From positions 56,484 through 120,483 of the forward strand of contig NZ_JACIZD010000006.1 of the NCBI RefSeq assembly GCF_014359565.1: a stretch of DNA of 64,000 bases. Direction: 5' to 3'. Every line of letters begins with the position of its first letter. The stretch's first letter is position 1. The stretch comes from Immundisolibacter sp. (GTDB lineage: Bacteria; Pseudomonadota; Gammaproteobacteria; Immundisolibacterales; Immundisolibacteraceae). The notes beneath the pieces are model-generated. The model had not been told where the DNA came from. It worked only from the letters and a program-made list of their open reading frames with translations, and did not search any database. The translations under genes and the position numbers were made by a program. Below, piece after piece: positions 17,436 to 26,135 of this stretch.

Positions 17436-18431
17436 TTACAGCTCGCCGGCGCGCACCTTGGCGCACAGCTCGGCCCAGCCCTTGCCGGCCTTGACGGCGC
17501 CTTCCAGGTAGTTGGCCGGGGCGGTCAGGTACGGCGGGCGGCAGGGGCCGGCCTTCATCCAGCCGCTGGCGTTGATGCGCGCCTTGTCGAGCTGGATGTT
17601 GTAGCGCGAGAACTCGGCAAAGCCGCCGGGCGGCATCAGGTGGCCGATCACCGGAGCGGCGGCGGCCCACACGCGCTGCGCGGCGCTCCAGTCGCCGGTC
17701 TTGATGGCTTCCTTCACGGTGTCGCGGATGCGGATGGTCATCTCCGGTCCGCCGTTGGCGCAGGGCGACCAGAAGGCGGTGTGGAACTCCGGATCGATGC
17801 GGGCGGCGTCCAGGTGATCGAACTCGATCGGCAGGAAGCGGATGCGTTTCTTCGACACCGCGGTGTGCACCGACAGCTGGCCGATGTGGATGTACTTGCA
17901 GGTGATGACCTGCGGAATCTCCGCCACGCCGGCCCAGAACGGGGTCGGGAACTGGAACTTGAACGCCTCCGGGTTGGCGTACACGCAGATGGCCATTTCC
18001 GGCACGGCCTCGGCCACGTCGCGGTAGAAGCGCACCGCGTTGGGCACGTCGCACACCTGCCACATGGGCAGGCCGAGCATGGTGCCGTCGGCGCCGATGT
18101 CGCGCGCGTGCTTCAGCTGGCGGATGGTGTCGCGGGTGTTCAGCGTGGTCACGCCGACGAAGATGGGTTTGCGGCCGCGGGCGGTCTCGACCATCACCTC
18201 CATCATCTTTTTCTTTTCTTCCCAGGTGATGGTGGCGCCTTCGCCGAAGGTGCCCTGGGCCAAGATCGCATCGACGCCGCCCTCGATCAGGCCGTTTACG
18301 GCGCGCGCGACCTCGTCGTAGTCGATGCTGTCCTCGCAGCGCCAGTCCTCGGCGTTGTCCACCGCCGGGGTGGGGATGATGGCCCAGGCGCCGTGAACGT
18401 CGTTCACGGTAAGGCGGTCGCGTCGTGGCAT
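17436..18431 (-). CDS. trans-o-Hydroxybenzylidenepyruvate hydratase-aldolase-like (NahE/PhdJ type)
   Basis: This 331-residue protein belongs to the dihydrodipicolinate-synthase superfamily and closely follows NahE/PhdJ. Matching stretches are NDVHGAWAIIPTP, GTFGEGATITWEEK, GADGTMLGLPMW, YANPEAFKFQFPTPFWA and GWMKAGPCRPPY. The Schiff-base Lys179 sits in ITCKYIHIG. These enzymes cleave 2-hydroxybenzylidenepyruvate-type intermediates of naphthalene or phenanthrene breakdown to an aromatic aldehyde and pyruvate. The ATG at 18431 has GAGGAG upstream. It is the clearest PAH-pathway marker in the window, yet no other nah or phd gene adjoins it; the diiron gene follows. Confidence 0.85.
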   Translation of the reverse strand: MPRRDRLTVNDVHGAWAIIPTPAVDNAEDWRCEDSIDYDEVARAVNGLIEGGVDAILAQGTFGEGATITWEEKKKMMEVMVETARGRKPIFVGVTTLNTRDTIRQLKHARDIGADGTMLGLPMWQVCDVPNAVRFYRDVAEAVPEMAICVYANPEAFKFQFPTPFWAGVAEIPQVITCKYIHIGQLSVHTAVSKKRIRFLPIEFDHLDAARIDPEFHTAFWSPCANGGPEMTIRIRDTVKEAIKTGDWSAAQRVWAAAAPVIGHLMPPGGFAEFSRYNIQLDKARINASGWMKAGPCRPPYLTAPANYLEGAVKAGKGWAELCAKVRAGEL

Positions 18432-18484
18432 GGCAGGCTCCTCGAAAATGGGCGAAAGTGAGTTCGCTAGCTTAATGCCGACGC

Positions 18485-18507
18485 GGTCGACTGACCACTC
18501 GGTCACC
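18485..18507. promoter_or_regulatory. Interleaved GGTC/GACC palindromes, probable operator
   Basis: GGTCGACTGACC and TGACCACTCGGTCA overlap, giving alternating GGTC and GACC half-sites at 18485-18507. They lie about 55 bases upstream of the hydratase-aldolase start and 28 bases before the divergent exonuclease gene. The form is typical of TetR-family operators; the regulator is not in the window. Confidence 0.45.
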
Positions 18508-18534
18508 GCGAAAAATTACGGGGCAAGGTGATTC

Positions 18535-19374
18535 ATGTTCAAGAGCGTGTTCGACAAGGTCTGGGCCTTCGACTGCGAATGGGTGCCCGATCCGGCCGCC
18601 GGACGGGCGCTGTACAAGCTGCCGGCCGCCATGCCGGACCGCGAGGTGATGGCACACATGTGGCAGCAGGCCGGCGCCAGCGACGACGACCCGATGCCGT
18701 TCCTGAAGACCATCGTGTGCCGGGTGGTGTCGATCGCCGCGGTGACGCGCCAGCGCCGCCGCGACGGCAGCGTGCAGCTGCACCTGCTGTCCCTGCCCAA
18801 GGATCTTGGCGATGCCGCGCAGTGCGCCGAAAGCCACGTGATCGGCACGTTTCTCGATGCCATCGGGGAGCACAAGCCGCAGCTGGTCGGCTTCAACTCG
18901 ATCAATGCAGACCTGAAAATCCTGCTGCAGCGGGCGGTGGTCAACGGCCTGTCGGCAGCGGATTTCTGTCACCGCCCGGACAAGCCCTGGGAGGGCGTGG
19001 ACTACTTCGCCCGCGGCGACGCCCATGTCGACATCAAGGACATTCTGGGCGGCTGGGGCAAGGCCACGCCATCGCTGCACGAACTGGCCACGCTGTCCGG
19101 CATTCCCGGCAAGCTGGACGTGGACGGCAACGCGGTGGCCAATCTGTGGCTGGACGGGCAGCTGGACAGGATCGTCGCCTACAACGAGTGCGACGCGCTG
19201 ACCACCTACCTGGTGTGGCTGCGCCTGGCGCATCTGAGCGGCCATTTCGACGACCGCGCCTACGCGCAGGAGCAGCAGCGCGTGCGCGAGCTGGTGGAGG
19301 GGCTGATTGCCCAGGGCCGCGCGCATCTGACGGCCTACGTGGCGGAATGGGATCGCCTGTCGGGGCGTGCTTGA
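18535..19374 (+). CDS. Predicted 3'-5' exonuclease, PolB-like
   Basis: The 279-residue protein has the DnaQ-like exonuclease fold. The first acidic motif is AFDCEW (Asp and Glu ligands), the second is LVGFNSINADLKILLQR, and the third is YNECDALTTYL with the last metal-binding Asp. This matches the predicted PolB-like 3'-5' exonuclease family. The cellular role is not established. It is divergent from the hydratase-aldolase and convergent with cobC. Confidence 0.82.
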   Translation: MFKSVFDKVWAFDCEWVPDPAAGRALYKLPAAMPDREVMAHMWQQAGASDDDPMPFLKTIVCRVVSIAAVTRQRRRDGSVQLHLLSLPKDLGDAAQCAESHVIGTFLDAIGEHKPQLVGFNSINADLKILLQRAVVNGLSAADFCHRPDKPWEGVDYFARGDAHVDIKDILGGWGKATPSLHELATLSGIPGKLDVDGNAVANLWLDGQLDRIVAYNECDALTTYLVWLRLAHLSGHFDDRAYAQEQQRVRELVEGLIAQGRAHLTAYVAEWDRLSGRA

Positions 19375-19411
19375 ACGGATTTGGCGATGGCTCCCGAGCC
19401 TACGCCGGCGT

Positions 19412-20410
19412 TCACGGCCGGCAAGCCGCGAGCGCCTGATCGAACCGCTGCCAGTCGGTTTCCGTTGCCGGCAGACCGAAGCGCAGGCTGGCCGGCTGCG
19501 CGAACGGCCGCGCGAGGATGCCGCGCCGGGCCAGCGCCTCGTGCAGCGCCGCGGCGCGCGGCGTGCGCAGCCACTGAAACAGCGCGCAGCCGCCGGTCGG
19601 CGGCAGGCCGTGCGTGGCAAGCAGCGCCTGCAGGCGCGCGGCCTGGGCGGGCAGCGCCGTGCGCATGCGCGCCTGCCAGGGACGATCGAGCAAGGCAGCC
19701 ATTGCGACCCAGCGCGCCGGGCCGGCCAGCGGCCACGGGCCGAGCGCGTCTGCCAGTGCCTGCAGCAGGTCGTTTGCCGCCAGCACGAAGCCGACCCGCG
19801 CGCCGGCCAGACCGAAGAACTTGCCGAGCGAGCGCAGCACGATCAGGCCCGCTTGCGTGCCGTGGCCGGCGAGGCTCGCTGCCGGCGTGGCGTCGATGAA
19901 GGCCTCGTCCACCACCAGCCAGCCGCCCGGCGGCAGGCGGTCGTGCAGGGCCAGCAGCGCGCGCGGCTCGAAACACTCGCCGGTCGGGTTGTTGGGATTG
20001 GCCAGCACCACGACGTCGAAACCGGCGGCCTCGGTCAGTGCCGCGGCCGGCAGTTCGGTGACGGCGTGACCGGCCCGCCGCCAGGCACGCGCATGCTCGG
20101 CGTACATGGGGGCGAGCACTGCCACCCGGCCGGGCGGGCGCAGGCGCGGCAGCAGCCCAATCGCCGCCTGCGAGCCGGGCACCGGCAGCAGCTCGGCACA
20201 GCCGTAATACGCGCAGGCGGCCGGGACGAGGCCGTCGTCGTCCTGCGGCAGGCGCGCCCAGGCCTGCGCCGGCACCGGCGGTGGCCGGTAGCCGTGCGGG
20301 TTGAGCCCCGTCGACAGATCCAGCCAGTCGCCGGGGGCGATGCCGTAGCGGCGGGCCGCTTCCAGCAGCCGGCCGCCGTGCGCGGGGGGCGCGTCCGGCG
20401 GCGTGCTCAT
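19412..20410 (-). CDS. cobC: Threonine-phosphate decarboxylase (CobC/CobD), B12 side-chain synthesis
   Basis: The 332-residue PLP-dependent aminotransferase-fold enzyme makes (R)-1-amino-2-propanol O-2-phosphate for the nucleotide loop of cobalamin. Visible features are [12 protein letters not shown] near the N-terminus, [19 protein letters not shown] and the PLP-lysine motif [15 protein letters not shown]. It starts with ATG and overlaps the end of cbiB by four bases. It is the last gene of the riboswitch-controlled B12 operon. CobC (Rhodobacterales naming) is the same activity as CobD of Salmonella. Confidence 0.9.
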   Translation of the reverse strand: MSTPPDAPPAHGGRLLEAARRYGIAPGDWLDLSTGLNPHGYRPPPVPAQAWARLPQDDDGLVPAACAYYGCAELLPVPGSQAAIGLLPRLRPPGRVAVLAPMYAEHARAWRRAGHAVTELPAAALTEAAGFDVVVLANPNNPTGECFEPRALLALHDRLPPGGWLVVDEAFIDATPAASLAGHGTQAGLIVLRSLGKFFGLAGARVGFVLAANDLLQALADALGPWPLAGPARWVAMAALLDRPWQARMRTALPAQAARLQALLATHGLPPTGGCALFQWLRTPRAAALHEALARRGILARPFAQPASLRFGLPATETDWQRFDQALAACRP

Positions 20411-21324
20411 GTGGCGAGTCCGATCATCAGCCCCAGCGCCAGCCACAGGGCGAGACAGCGCCGCAGCAGCGCGAGCGCGCGGTCGATGTCCGCGGCGCCG
20501 GCCGGGACGCCGACGCCCAGCGGCGGGCGCGCCTGCCAGGCGCCGTGATAGCGCGCCGGGCCGCCCAGCAGCAGGCCCAGTGCCCCGGCGCCGGCGGCCA
20601 TGACCGGGCCGGCGTTGGGGCTTTTCCAGGCGCGTGCCTGCGTGCGCCAGCAGCTGAGCGCCTGGCGCGTGTGGCCGCACAGGGCGTAGCCGAGCGCGCT
20701 CAGGCGCGCGGGGATGAGGTTCAGGACATCGTCCAGGCGCGCCGCGGCCCAGCCGAAGTGCAAAAAGCGTTCGCTGCGATAGCCCCACATGGCATCGAGC
20801 GTGTTGGCGAGCCGAAACGCCAGCGCGCCCGGCGCACCCGCCACGGCGAACCACAGCAGCGCCCCGAACACGGCGTCGTTGCCGTTCTCGAGCACCGACT
20901 CGACAGCGGCGCCGGCCACGCCCGGCGCGTCCAGCGCGGCGCAGTCGCGGCTGACCATGCGCGCCACCGCCTGCCGGGCGGCCGGCAGGTCGCCCGTCGC
21001 CAGCGCGGCGGCAACCGCGCCGGCATGTTCGCTCAGGCTGCGCCAGCCGAGCGCCAGATACAGCACCGCCGCATCGACCAGCGCGTGCCGCGGCAGCGCC
21101 GCCAGCAGGGCTGTCGGCAGGCCGACCAGGCCGATGACGGCAAGCGCGCCCAAGGCCCGCCGTTGCCCGTCCGGACGGGCGGCGGTATTGAGCGCGCCTT
21201 CGAGGCGCGCCGCCAGCGATCCGAACCCGACCAGCGGATGCCAGCGCCGCGGCTCCCCGAGCAGCAGGTCCAGACACACGGCCAGCGCGGCCGTGGCAGC
21301 GCCGGGCAGCAGGCCGCCGGTCAT
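20407..21324 (-). CDS. cbiB: Adenosylcobinamide-phosphate synthase CbiB
   Basis: The 305-residue integral membrane protein attaches aminopropanol phosphate to adenosylcobyric acid. Family motifs include [18 protein letters not shown] at the N-terminus, [38 protein letters not shown], and [18 protein letters not shown]. Several membrane segments are evident. The start overlaps the stop of the upstream unknown gene by four bases and the stop overlaps cobC, so it is translationally coupled on both sides. Confidence 0.92.
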   Translation of the reverse strand: MTGGLLPGAATAALAVCLDLLLGEPRRWHPLVGFGSLAARLEGALNTAARPDGQRRALGALAVIGLVGLPTALLAALPRHALVDAAVLYLALGWRSLSEHAGAVAAALATGDLPAARQAVARMVSRDCAALDAPGVAGAAVESVLENGNDAVFGALLWFAVAGAPGALAFRLANTLDAMWGYRSERFLHFGWAAARLDDVLNLIPARLSALGYALCGHTRQALSCWRTQARAWKSPNAGPVMAAGAGALGLLLGGPARYHGAWQARPPLGVGVPAGAADIDRALALLRRCLALWLALGLMIGLAT

Positions 21325-21932
21325 GGGCGGCCGACCGTCTGCACGTACATCAGCTCGCAGCTGCCGTCGCCGGTATCGTCGCGGCGCAGCGAGCTGTGCC
21401 ACTGCCAGCCGTCGGTGGCGCGCAGTTCGACCAGATAGCCGCGCAGCGCGAGGGTCTGGCCGGGCCTGGCGCGGCGCAGCGCCCGGGCCACCGCAGCGTC
21501 GGCCGGGATCAGGTGCACATTGGCGCTGGAGGTCTCGATTTCGCGCAGCGGCAGCGGCGGCTCGCCCTGATAGCGCCAGAAATACCAGCGCCCGCCCTGG
21601 TGAATGTCGAGCCGGTCGATGACCGCCGGTTCCGTCATGCGCCCCCAGCCGAGGGCGAAATCGAACGGCGCCAGATCGGCCGCGCGGCCCAGGCGATAGC
21701 GGGTGCTCGACAGCACGCGCCCGCTGACCGCGTACTGGGCCAGCGCGCGGGCCGGGATGCCGCCGAGCGAAAACTGCGGGCCGGCGGGAAGATCCTGCTG
21801 CAGCGGCGCGGCGAGCGGATCGGCCGCGGGCAGGTCGATCGGCGGTGGCGGGTTTCCCACCGCCGGCGCGTGCACCGGCCACCAGCGCCAAGCCAGTGCT
21901 GCCACCAGCAGGATCAGCAGCAAGCGTTTCAT
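21321..21932 (-). CDS. Unknown exported/anchored protein coupled to cbiB
   Basis: I do not recognise a characterised family. The 203-residue protein has an N-terminal hydrophobic segment ([16 protein letters not shown]) that reads as a membrane anchor or uncleaved signal. A Pro-rich linker ([10 protein letters not shown]) and a globular domain with LALGWGRM-like, [17 protein letters not shown] and [11 protein letters not shown] stretches follow. It ends [16 protein letters not shown]. No metal or catalytic motif is certain. Its stop overlaps cbiB by four bases inside the B12 operon, which suggests co-regulation, but a role in B12 metabolism is only inferred. Similar stand-alone hypothetical proteins are common in proteobacteria, so chance insertion is possible. 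Confidence 0.7.
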   Translation of the reverse strand: MKRLLLILLVAALAWRWWPVHAPAVGNPPPPIDLPAADPLAAPLQQDLPAGPQFSLGGIPARALAQYAVSGRVLSSTRYRLGRAADLAPFDFALGWGRMTEPAVIDRLDIHQGGRWYFWRYQGEPPLPLREIETSSANVHLIPADAAVARALRRARPGQTLALRGYLVELRATDGWQWHSSLRRDDTGDGSCELMYVQTVGRP

Positions 21933-22040
21933 CCGGAAAACGCTACGCGCAGGGCATTCGCAGCGCGGTCGCCGCTCCCGCGATTCGGAGCGTGTGAGAC
22001 CCGCCCTCGGGCCGAAGGCCCTGTCGTGCCGGGCCGCATG

Positions 22041-22844
22041 TCAGGGCAGCGCCTGCGCGCAGGCGCTGATGTGGGCATGCAATTGCCGCAGGCCGTCGCT
22101 CAGCGCCGCCGGGCCGGGCGATAAGATGTCCGGCGACTTGATCTCGAACACCCGGCCGTCGCGCACCGCCGGGGTCTCGGCCCAGCCCGGCCGCTGGCGG
22201 ACCTGCTCGGGCCGAAAGCGCTTGCCGCACCAGGAGCCGAAGATCAGCTCCGGCGCCCGGCGGATGACCTCGTCCGGATCGGCGATCACCCGCGCGCCGG
22301 CCGCCGGCGCCATGGCCCGATCGGCAAAGCAATCTTCCCCGCCGGCGATGTGGATGAGCTGCGACACCCAGCCGATGCCGCAGATCAGCGGCCGGTCCCA
22401 TTCCTCGAAATACACGCGCGGCCGCCGCGGCAAGGCGGCCGCCGCCTGCGCCACGGCGTCCAGGCCGGTTTGCAGTTCGTGCACCAGCGCGCTGGCCTGG
22501 CGCGGGGCGCCGACCAGGCCGCCCAGGGTCTGGATCATGTCCAGGATGCCGGCCACGGTGCGCTGGTTGAACACGTGCACCGCCAGCCCGGCGCGGATCA
22601 GCGCCGCGGCGAGGTCGGCCTGCAGGTCCGAAAAGCCGAGCACCAGGTCCGGCTGCAGGGCCAGGATCGGCTCGAGCCGGGCGCTGGTGAAGGCGGCCAC
22701 CTTGGGTTTTTCCCGGCGCGCCTGCGGCGGGCGCACGGTAAAGCCGGAGATGCCGACGATGCGCGCCTGCTGGCCCAGCAGGTACAGCGTCTCGCAGGTC
22801 TCGGTGCTCAGGCAGACGATGCGGCGCGGGTAGCGGTCGCTCAC
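22041..22844 (-). CDS. BtuF-like cobalamin-binding protein without obvious signal peptide
   Basis: The 267-residue protein has the two-lobed periplasmic-binding fold of B12-binding proteins: RIVCLSTETCETLYLLG, LALQPDLVLGFSDLQADLAAAL, and a C-terminal lobe with RRAPELIFGSWCGKRF. From the GTG start, which overlaps the bluB stop as GTGA, no signal peptide is visible. Secretion is therefore uncertain, unless a downstream or misread start is used. No btuC or btuD permease genes accompany it. It may bind cobalamin or cobinamide in salvage. A 108-base gap with a decayed repeat separates it from the next gene. Confidence 0.78.
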   Translation of the reverse strand: MSDRYPRRIVCLSTETCETLYLLGQQARIVGISGFTVRPPQARREKPKVAAFTSARLEPILALQPDLVLGFSDLQADLAAALIRAGLAVHVFNQRTVAGILDMIQTLGGLVGAPRQASALVHELQTGLDAVAQAAAALPRRPRVYFEEWDRPLICGIGWVSQLIHIAGGEDCFADRAMAPAAGARVIADPDEVIRRAPELIFGSWCGKRFRPEQVRQRPGWAETPAVRDGRVFEIKSPDILSPGPAALSDGLRQLHAHISACAQALP

Positions 22845-23494
22845 GGCGCCTCCGGCCAGCGGTCTTCGTAGACCAGTTCGGCCAGCGGCCGTGCCTGGCG
22901 CCACCCGGTCAGTTCCAGCAGCGGGCGTGGGTAGAACTCGGCGACCGGGCCTAAGCACAGGATGGCCAGCGGCCGCGCGCCGGCCGGCAGGCGCAGCAGC
23001 GCCGCCAGCGCCGCCGGCTCGAACAGCGACACCCAGCCCAGGCCCAGGTTCTCGGCCCGCGCCGCCAGCCACAGGTTCTGGATGGCGCAGGCCACCGAGG
23101 CCACGGCCATTTCCTGCGGCAGGGTGCGGCGCCCGAACAGCGTGCCGTCGTCCGGCGCCAGGGCCGCCACCAGCAGCTCCGCGCACTCGCGCACGCCCTC
23201 GACCTTGAGGTGCAGAAACTCGCCGCCGCGCGCGCCCATCGCCTGCGCGGTGGCCTGCCGCTCGGCCTCGACCAGCTCGGCGATGGCCGCGCGCAGCGCC
23301 CGGTCGCGAATGCGCAGCAAGCGCCAGGGCTGCATCAGGCCGACGCTGGGCGCCGCATGGGCGGCCTCGAGCAGGCGCGCCAGCACCGCCTCGTCCACCG
23401 CGCCGGGGGCGAAATGGCGCATGTCGCGGCGGGCGTGGATGGCGCGGTAGACGGCGCTGCGCTCGCCGGCGCCAAAGAGCTCGGCGTCCGTCAT
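22841..23494 (-). CDS. bluB: 5,6-Dimethylbenzimidazole synthase BluB
   Basis: The 217-residue flavin-dependent nitroreductase-fold enzyme cleaves FMNH2 with oxygen to make the lower ligand of cobalamin. Signatures include YRAIHARRDMRHF (FMN phosphate binding), AAHAAPSVGLMQPWR, and GWVSLFEPAALAALLRLPAGARP near the C-terminus. Length matches BluB. It overlaps cobB upstream and the BtuF-like gene downstream by four bases each. Its presence shows aerobic synthesis of the dimethylbenzimidazole base. Confidence 0.92.
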   Translation of the reverse strand: MTDAELFGAGERSAVYRAIHARRDMRHFAPGAVDEAVLARLLEAAHAAPSVGLMQPWRLLRIRDRALRAAIAELVEAERQATAQAMGARGGEFLHLKVEGVRECAELLVAALAPDDGTLFGRRTLPQEMAVASVACAIQNLWLAARAENLGLGWVSLFEPAALAALLRLPAGARPLAILCLGPVAEFYPRPLLELTGWRQARPLAELVYEDRWPEAP

Positions 23495-24783
23495 GGCCGC
23501 AGCAGGGCCGCCACGGCGGCCGGATTGCTCGGAAAGTAGGCGTGCAGGTAACTGGCGGTCAGCCGGCCGAGCCGGTACACCGCCTCACCGGGCCGGCCGT
23601 CGGCGGTGCGGGCGCGCAGCGCCGGTTCGAGCGGCGTGTCGGCGCGCGAGTAGTGAAAGGCATGCCCGCGCAGCTGCCCTTGCGGCAGCGCCAGCGCCTG
23701 CCCGCCCAGCGCCGCCAGGCGCCTTTGCATCACCGTCGCCCCGGGCAGCAGGCCGGCGAGCGCGTGCGCCCGGCCGTCGATGTCGGTCAGGGTCTGAAAC
23801 AGCGCCATCATGCCGCCGCACTCGGCCAGGATCGGCCGGCCGGCGGCGTGGTGGGCACGCAGCGACTCCAGAAAGCGCGCGTTTTGCGACAGTTGCGCGG
23901 CGTGCAGCTCGGGATAGCCGCCCGGCAGCCACAGCGCGTCGCAGGCCGGCAAGGCCTGGTCGGCGAGCGGCGAGAAGTAGGCCAGATGCGCGCCAAGGCG
24001 CCGCAGACAGTCCAGGTTGGCCGGGTAGATGAAGCCGAAGGCGGCATCGCAGGCCACCGCCAGCGTGCAGCCGCCAAGCAGCGGCGGCACCTCGGGCAGC
24101 CGCGCCGGCGCAAAAGTCACCGCCGGCGGCAGCTGCCGCGCCTGCGGGGCGCGAGCGGCGAGGGCCTCGGCCAGGCGGTCCAGACGCTGATCGAGGTCGG
24201 CGATCTCGGCCGCCTGCAGCAGGCCGAGGTGGCGCTGCGGCAACTCGCTCGCCGCCGCGCGCTCCAGCGCGCCGTACCAGGCAAGGCCATCCGGCAGGCT
24301 ACCGGACAGCAACTCGGCATGCTGCGGACTGCCGACGCCATTGGCCAGCACGCCGGTCAGGTTGACGCCTTCGCGGTAGCTCGCCAGGCCGTGCGCGACG
24401 GCGCCGAAGGTCTGCGCCATCGCCGCGGCGTCGATCACCGCCAGCACCGGCAGGCCGAAGCGGCGCGCGAGGTCGGCGCTGGAAGGGGTGCCGTCGTACA
24501 GGCCCATCACGCCTTCCACCAGGATCAGGTCCGCCGCGCCAGCGGCTTCGTATAGCCGCGCCGCGCCGTCCTCCGGGCCGCACATCCAAAGGTCGAGGTT
24601 GTGGACCGGCGCGCCGCTGGCTGCGGCCAGAATCTGCGGGTCCAGAAAGTCCGGTCCGCATTTGAATACCCGTACCCGCCGGCCGGCCCGCCGGTGCAGG
24701 CGCGCCAGCGCGGCGGTGACCGTGGTCTTGCCCTGGCCGGAGGCGGGCGCGGCCACCAGCAGGGCGGGGCAGTGGCGGCTCAC
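23491..24783 (-). CDS. cobB: Cobyrinate a,c-diamide synthase (CobB/CbiA)
   Basis: The 430-residue ATP-dependent amidotransferase has an N-terminal P-loop dethiobiotin-synthetase-like domain (ASGQGKTTVTAALARLHRR). A C-terminal triad-type glutaminase domain carries Cys in ILAECGGMMALF and a C-terminal His in GHAFHYSRAD. It amidates the a and c side chains of (hydrogeno)cobyrinate. The start is GTG overlapping the cobO stop (GTGA). CobB versus CbiA is nomenclature for the aerobic or anaerobic route, and the rest of that route is not in the window. Confidence 0.9.
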   Translation of the reverse strand: MSRHCPALLVAAPASGQGKTTVTAALARLHRRAGRRVRVFKCGPDFLDPQILAAASGAPVHNLDLWMCGPEDGAARLYEAAGAADLILVEGVMGLYDGTPSSADLARRFGLPVLAVIDAAAMAQTFGAVAHGLASYREGVNLTGVLANGVGSPQHAELLSGSLPDGLAWYGALERAAASELPQRHLGLLQAAEIADLDQRLDRLAEALAARAPQARQLPPAVTFAPARLPEVPPLLGGCTLAVACDAAFGFIYPANLDCLRRLGAHLAYFSPLADQALPACDALWLPGGYPELHAAQLSQNARFLESLRAHHAAGRPILAECGGMMALFQTLTDIDGRAHALAGLLPGATVMQRRLAALGGQALALPQGQLRGHAFHYSRADTPLEPALRARTADGRPGEAVYRLGRLTASYLHAYFPSNPAAVAALLRP

Positions 24784-25382
24784 CAGTCGATGCCCGGCTG
24801 GGCGCGCACGCCGGCTCGAAACGCGTGCTTCAGATCGCCGATGTCGCTGACCGTATCGGCGGCGTCGATCAGTGCCTGCGGCGCCGCCCGGCCGGTGATG
24901 ATCACGTGCTGCATGGGTGGGCGGGCAGCGATGTCCGCCAGCGCGCGCGACAGATCCAGATACCCGTAGCTGAACAGGTAGGTCAGCTCGTCCAGCACCA
25001 CCAGATTCACTGCCGGGTCGGCCAGTGCCCGCGCCGCCACCGCCCAGCCGGTGCGGGCGGCGGCGATGTCCCGCTCGCGATCCTGCGTCTCCCAGGTGAA
25101 ACCCTCGCCGCACACCTGCCAGTCGACACCCGGCTGGCGGCGGAAGAAGGCCTCCTCGCCGGTGTCGCTGCGGCCCTTGATGAACTGCACCACGCTGGCC
25201 CGAAGACCGTGCCCCAGCGCCCGCGCCAGCATGCCGAAGGCGGAACTGGACTTGCCCTTGCCGGACCCCGTCAGCACCAGCAGCAGGCCCTTGTCCTGCT
25301 GGGCGGCGGCAATGCCGGCGTCGACCCGTGCCTTGCGCCGCGCCATGCGCGCGCGGTGGCGCTGGGCACGCTCTTGGGTCAT
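24780..25382 (-). CDS. cobO: Cob(I)alamin adenosyltransferase, CobO/BtuR type
   Basis: The 200-residue enzyme transfers the adenosyl group of ATP to the corrinoid cobalt. The P-loop-like motif is LTGSGKGKSSSAFGMLARAL, and the family signatures FIKGRSDTGEEAFF, VVLDELTYLFSYGYL and TGRAAPQALIDAADTVSD follow. I start at the ATG at 25382 (MTQERAQRHRARM) rather than the longer open frame to 25751, which reads through btuN. It is coupled to cobB downstream and 43 bases from btuN. Confidence 0.93.
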   Translation of the reverse strand: MTQERAQRHRARMARRKARVDAGIAAAQQDKGLLLVLTGSGKGKSSSAFGMLARALGHGLRASVVQFIKGRSDTGEEAFFRRQPGVDWQVCGEGFTWETQDRERDIAAARTGWAVAARALADPAVNLVVLDELTYLFSYGYLDLSRALADIAARPPMQHVIITGRAAPQALIDAADTVSDIGDLKHAFRAGVRAQPGIDW

Positions 25383-25425
25383 CGGCAGATTCGGCCCGGG
25401 GGCGGGCCTGCCATGCAGCAGTCGA

Positions 25426-26001
25426 TCATCGGCGCAGGCTGGCCGGATGGCGTCCGGCCAGCGCCGCGAAGGCGGCGTAGACGATCGCGGCCGCGCCCAG
25501 ATACAGCGCCATGCCTTCGAGCGCGTACGGGAAATAGCGCGCCAGCCGGGCGCCGAACTCGGCCAGCGTCGGTGCGGCAAAGCGGCCGGAGAAGAAATAG
25601 AACGCGCCGCTGCTGAGCAGCTCGCACAGCGTCGTGCCGACCAGCGCCGCGCCGGTGAACGGCAGCAGGCTGCCCAGTGTCGGTCGATGGCGCCGCGCAT
25701 ACCAGCGGCCGGCCGCGTACAGCGCGCCGTAGGCCGGCAGCAGCGCCGCATAGGCCGGGCTCACGCAAAAGGCGCTGACGCCGCCGAAGCTGATGGCGAG
25801 GTAATCCACCATCGCCGCCAGCGCCAGCAGTCCGGCCAGCGGCAGCCAGCCCGGCAGCAGCGCGCCGGCCAGGAAGAACACCGCCCAGGAGGCGTCCGGC
25901 AGGTGCAGGGCGCTGGCGAAGTGGTGGCTGCGCGTGGCGGCCATGAGGGCGGCCAGCAGCAGGCCGACCGGCAGGGAATGGGGCAGGGGCAGTTTGTTCA
26001 T
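25426..26001 (-). CDS. Membrane protein resembling BtuN, B12-transport associated
   Basis: The 191-residue protein has five or six membrane segments, for example GLLLAALMAATRS, WAVFFLAGALLPGWLPLAGLL, AAFAALAG. It starts at the ATG at 26001 with GGAG upstream. Position directly after btuB under the cobalamin riboswitch, and the HFASALHLPDASWAVFFLAG stretch, match what has been called BtuN, an optional component of B12 uptake. That name rests on comparative genomics, and no reaction is known. An S-component-like substrate binder is possible. Confidence 0.6.
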   Translation of the reverse strand: MNKLPLPHSLPVGLLLAALMAATRSHHFASALHLPDASWAVFFLAGALLPGWLPLAGLLALAAMVDYLAISFGGVSAFCVSPAYAALLPAYGALYAAGRWYARRHRPTLGSLLPFTGAALVGTTLCELLSSGAFYFFSGRFAAPTLAEFGARLARYFPYALEGMALYLGAAAIVYAAFAALAGRHPASLRR

Positions 26002-26100
26002 GGGTCGGCTCCGGTTACAGATGGGTAAGGAAAAGGACAGGATTGCCACCGCGGGTCGGCCGGCGTCCGGCTTGCAGCGGCGCTGGCCCGGTGGGGGCGC

Positions 26101-26130
26101 AGATCGCCCGGCAAAGCCGGGCTCCTACAG
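26101..26130 (-). repeat. Half REP unit
   Basis: GATCGCCCGGCAAAGCCGGG followed by CTCCTACAG matches the right half of the REP units at 10404 and 63333. It sits in the 134-base gap between btuB and btuN. Confidence 0.6.
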
Positions 26131-26135
26131 CACGA

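Noticed and set aside
16479..18461. A 660-codon open frame on the plus strand antisense to the diiron and hydratase-aldolase genes
   Set aside because: Composition is Arg/His/Gly-rich with no domain, and the minus-strand genes have clear motifs, ribosome sites and starts. It is a GC-rich shadow.
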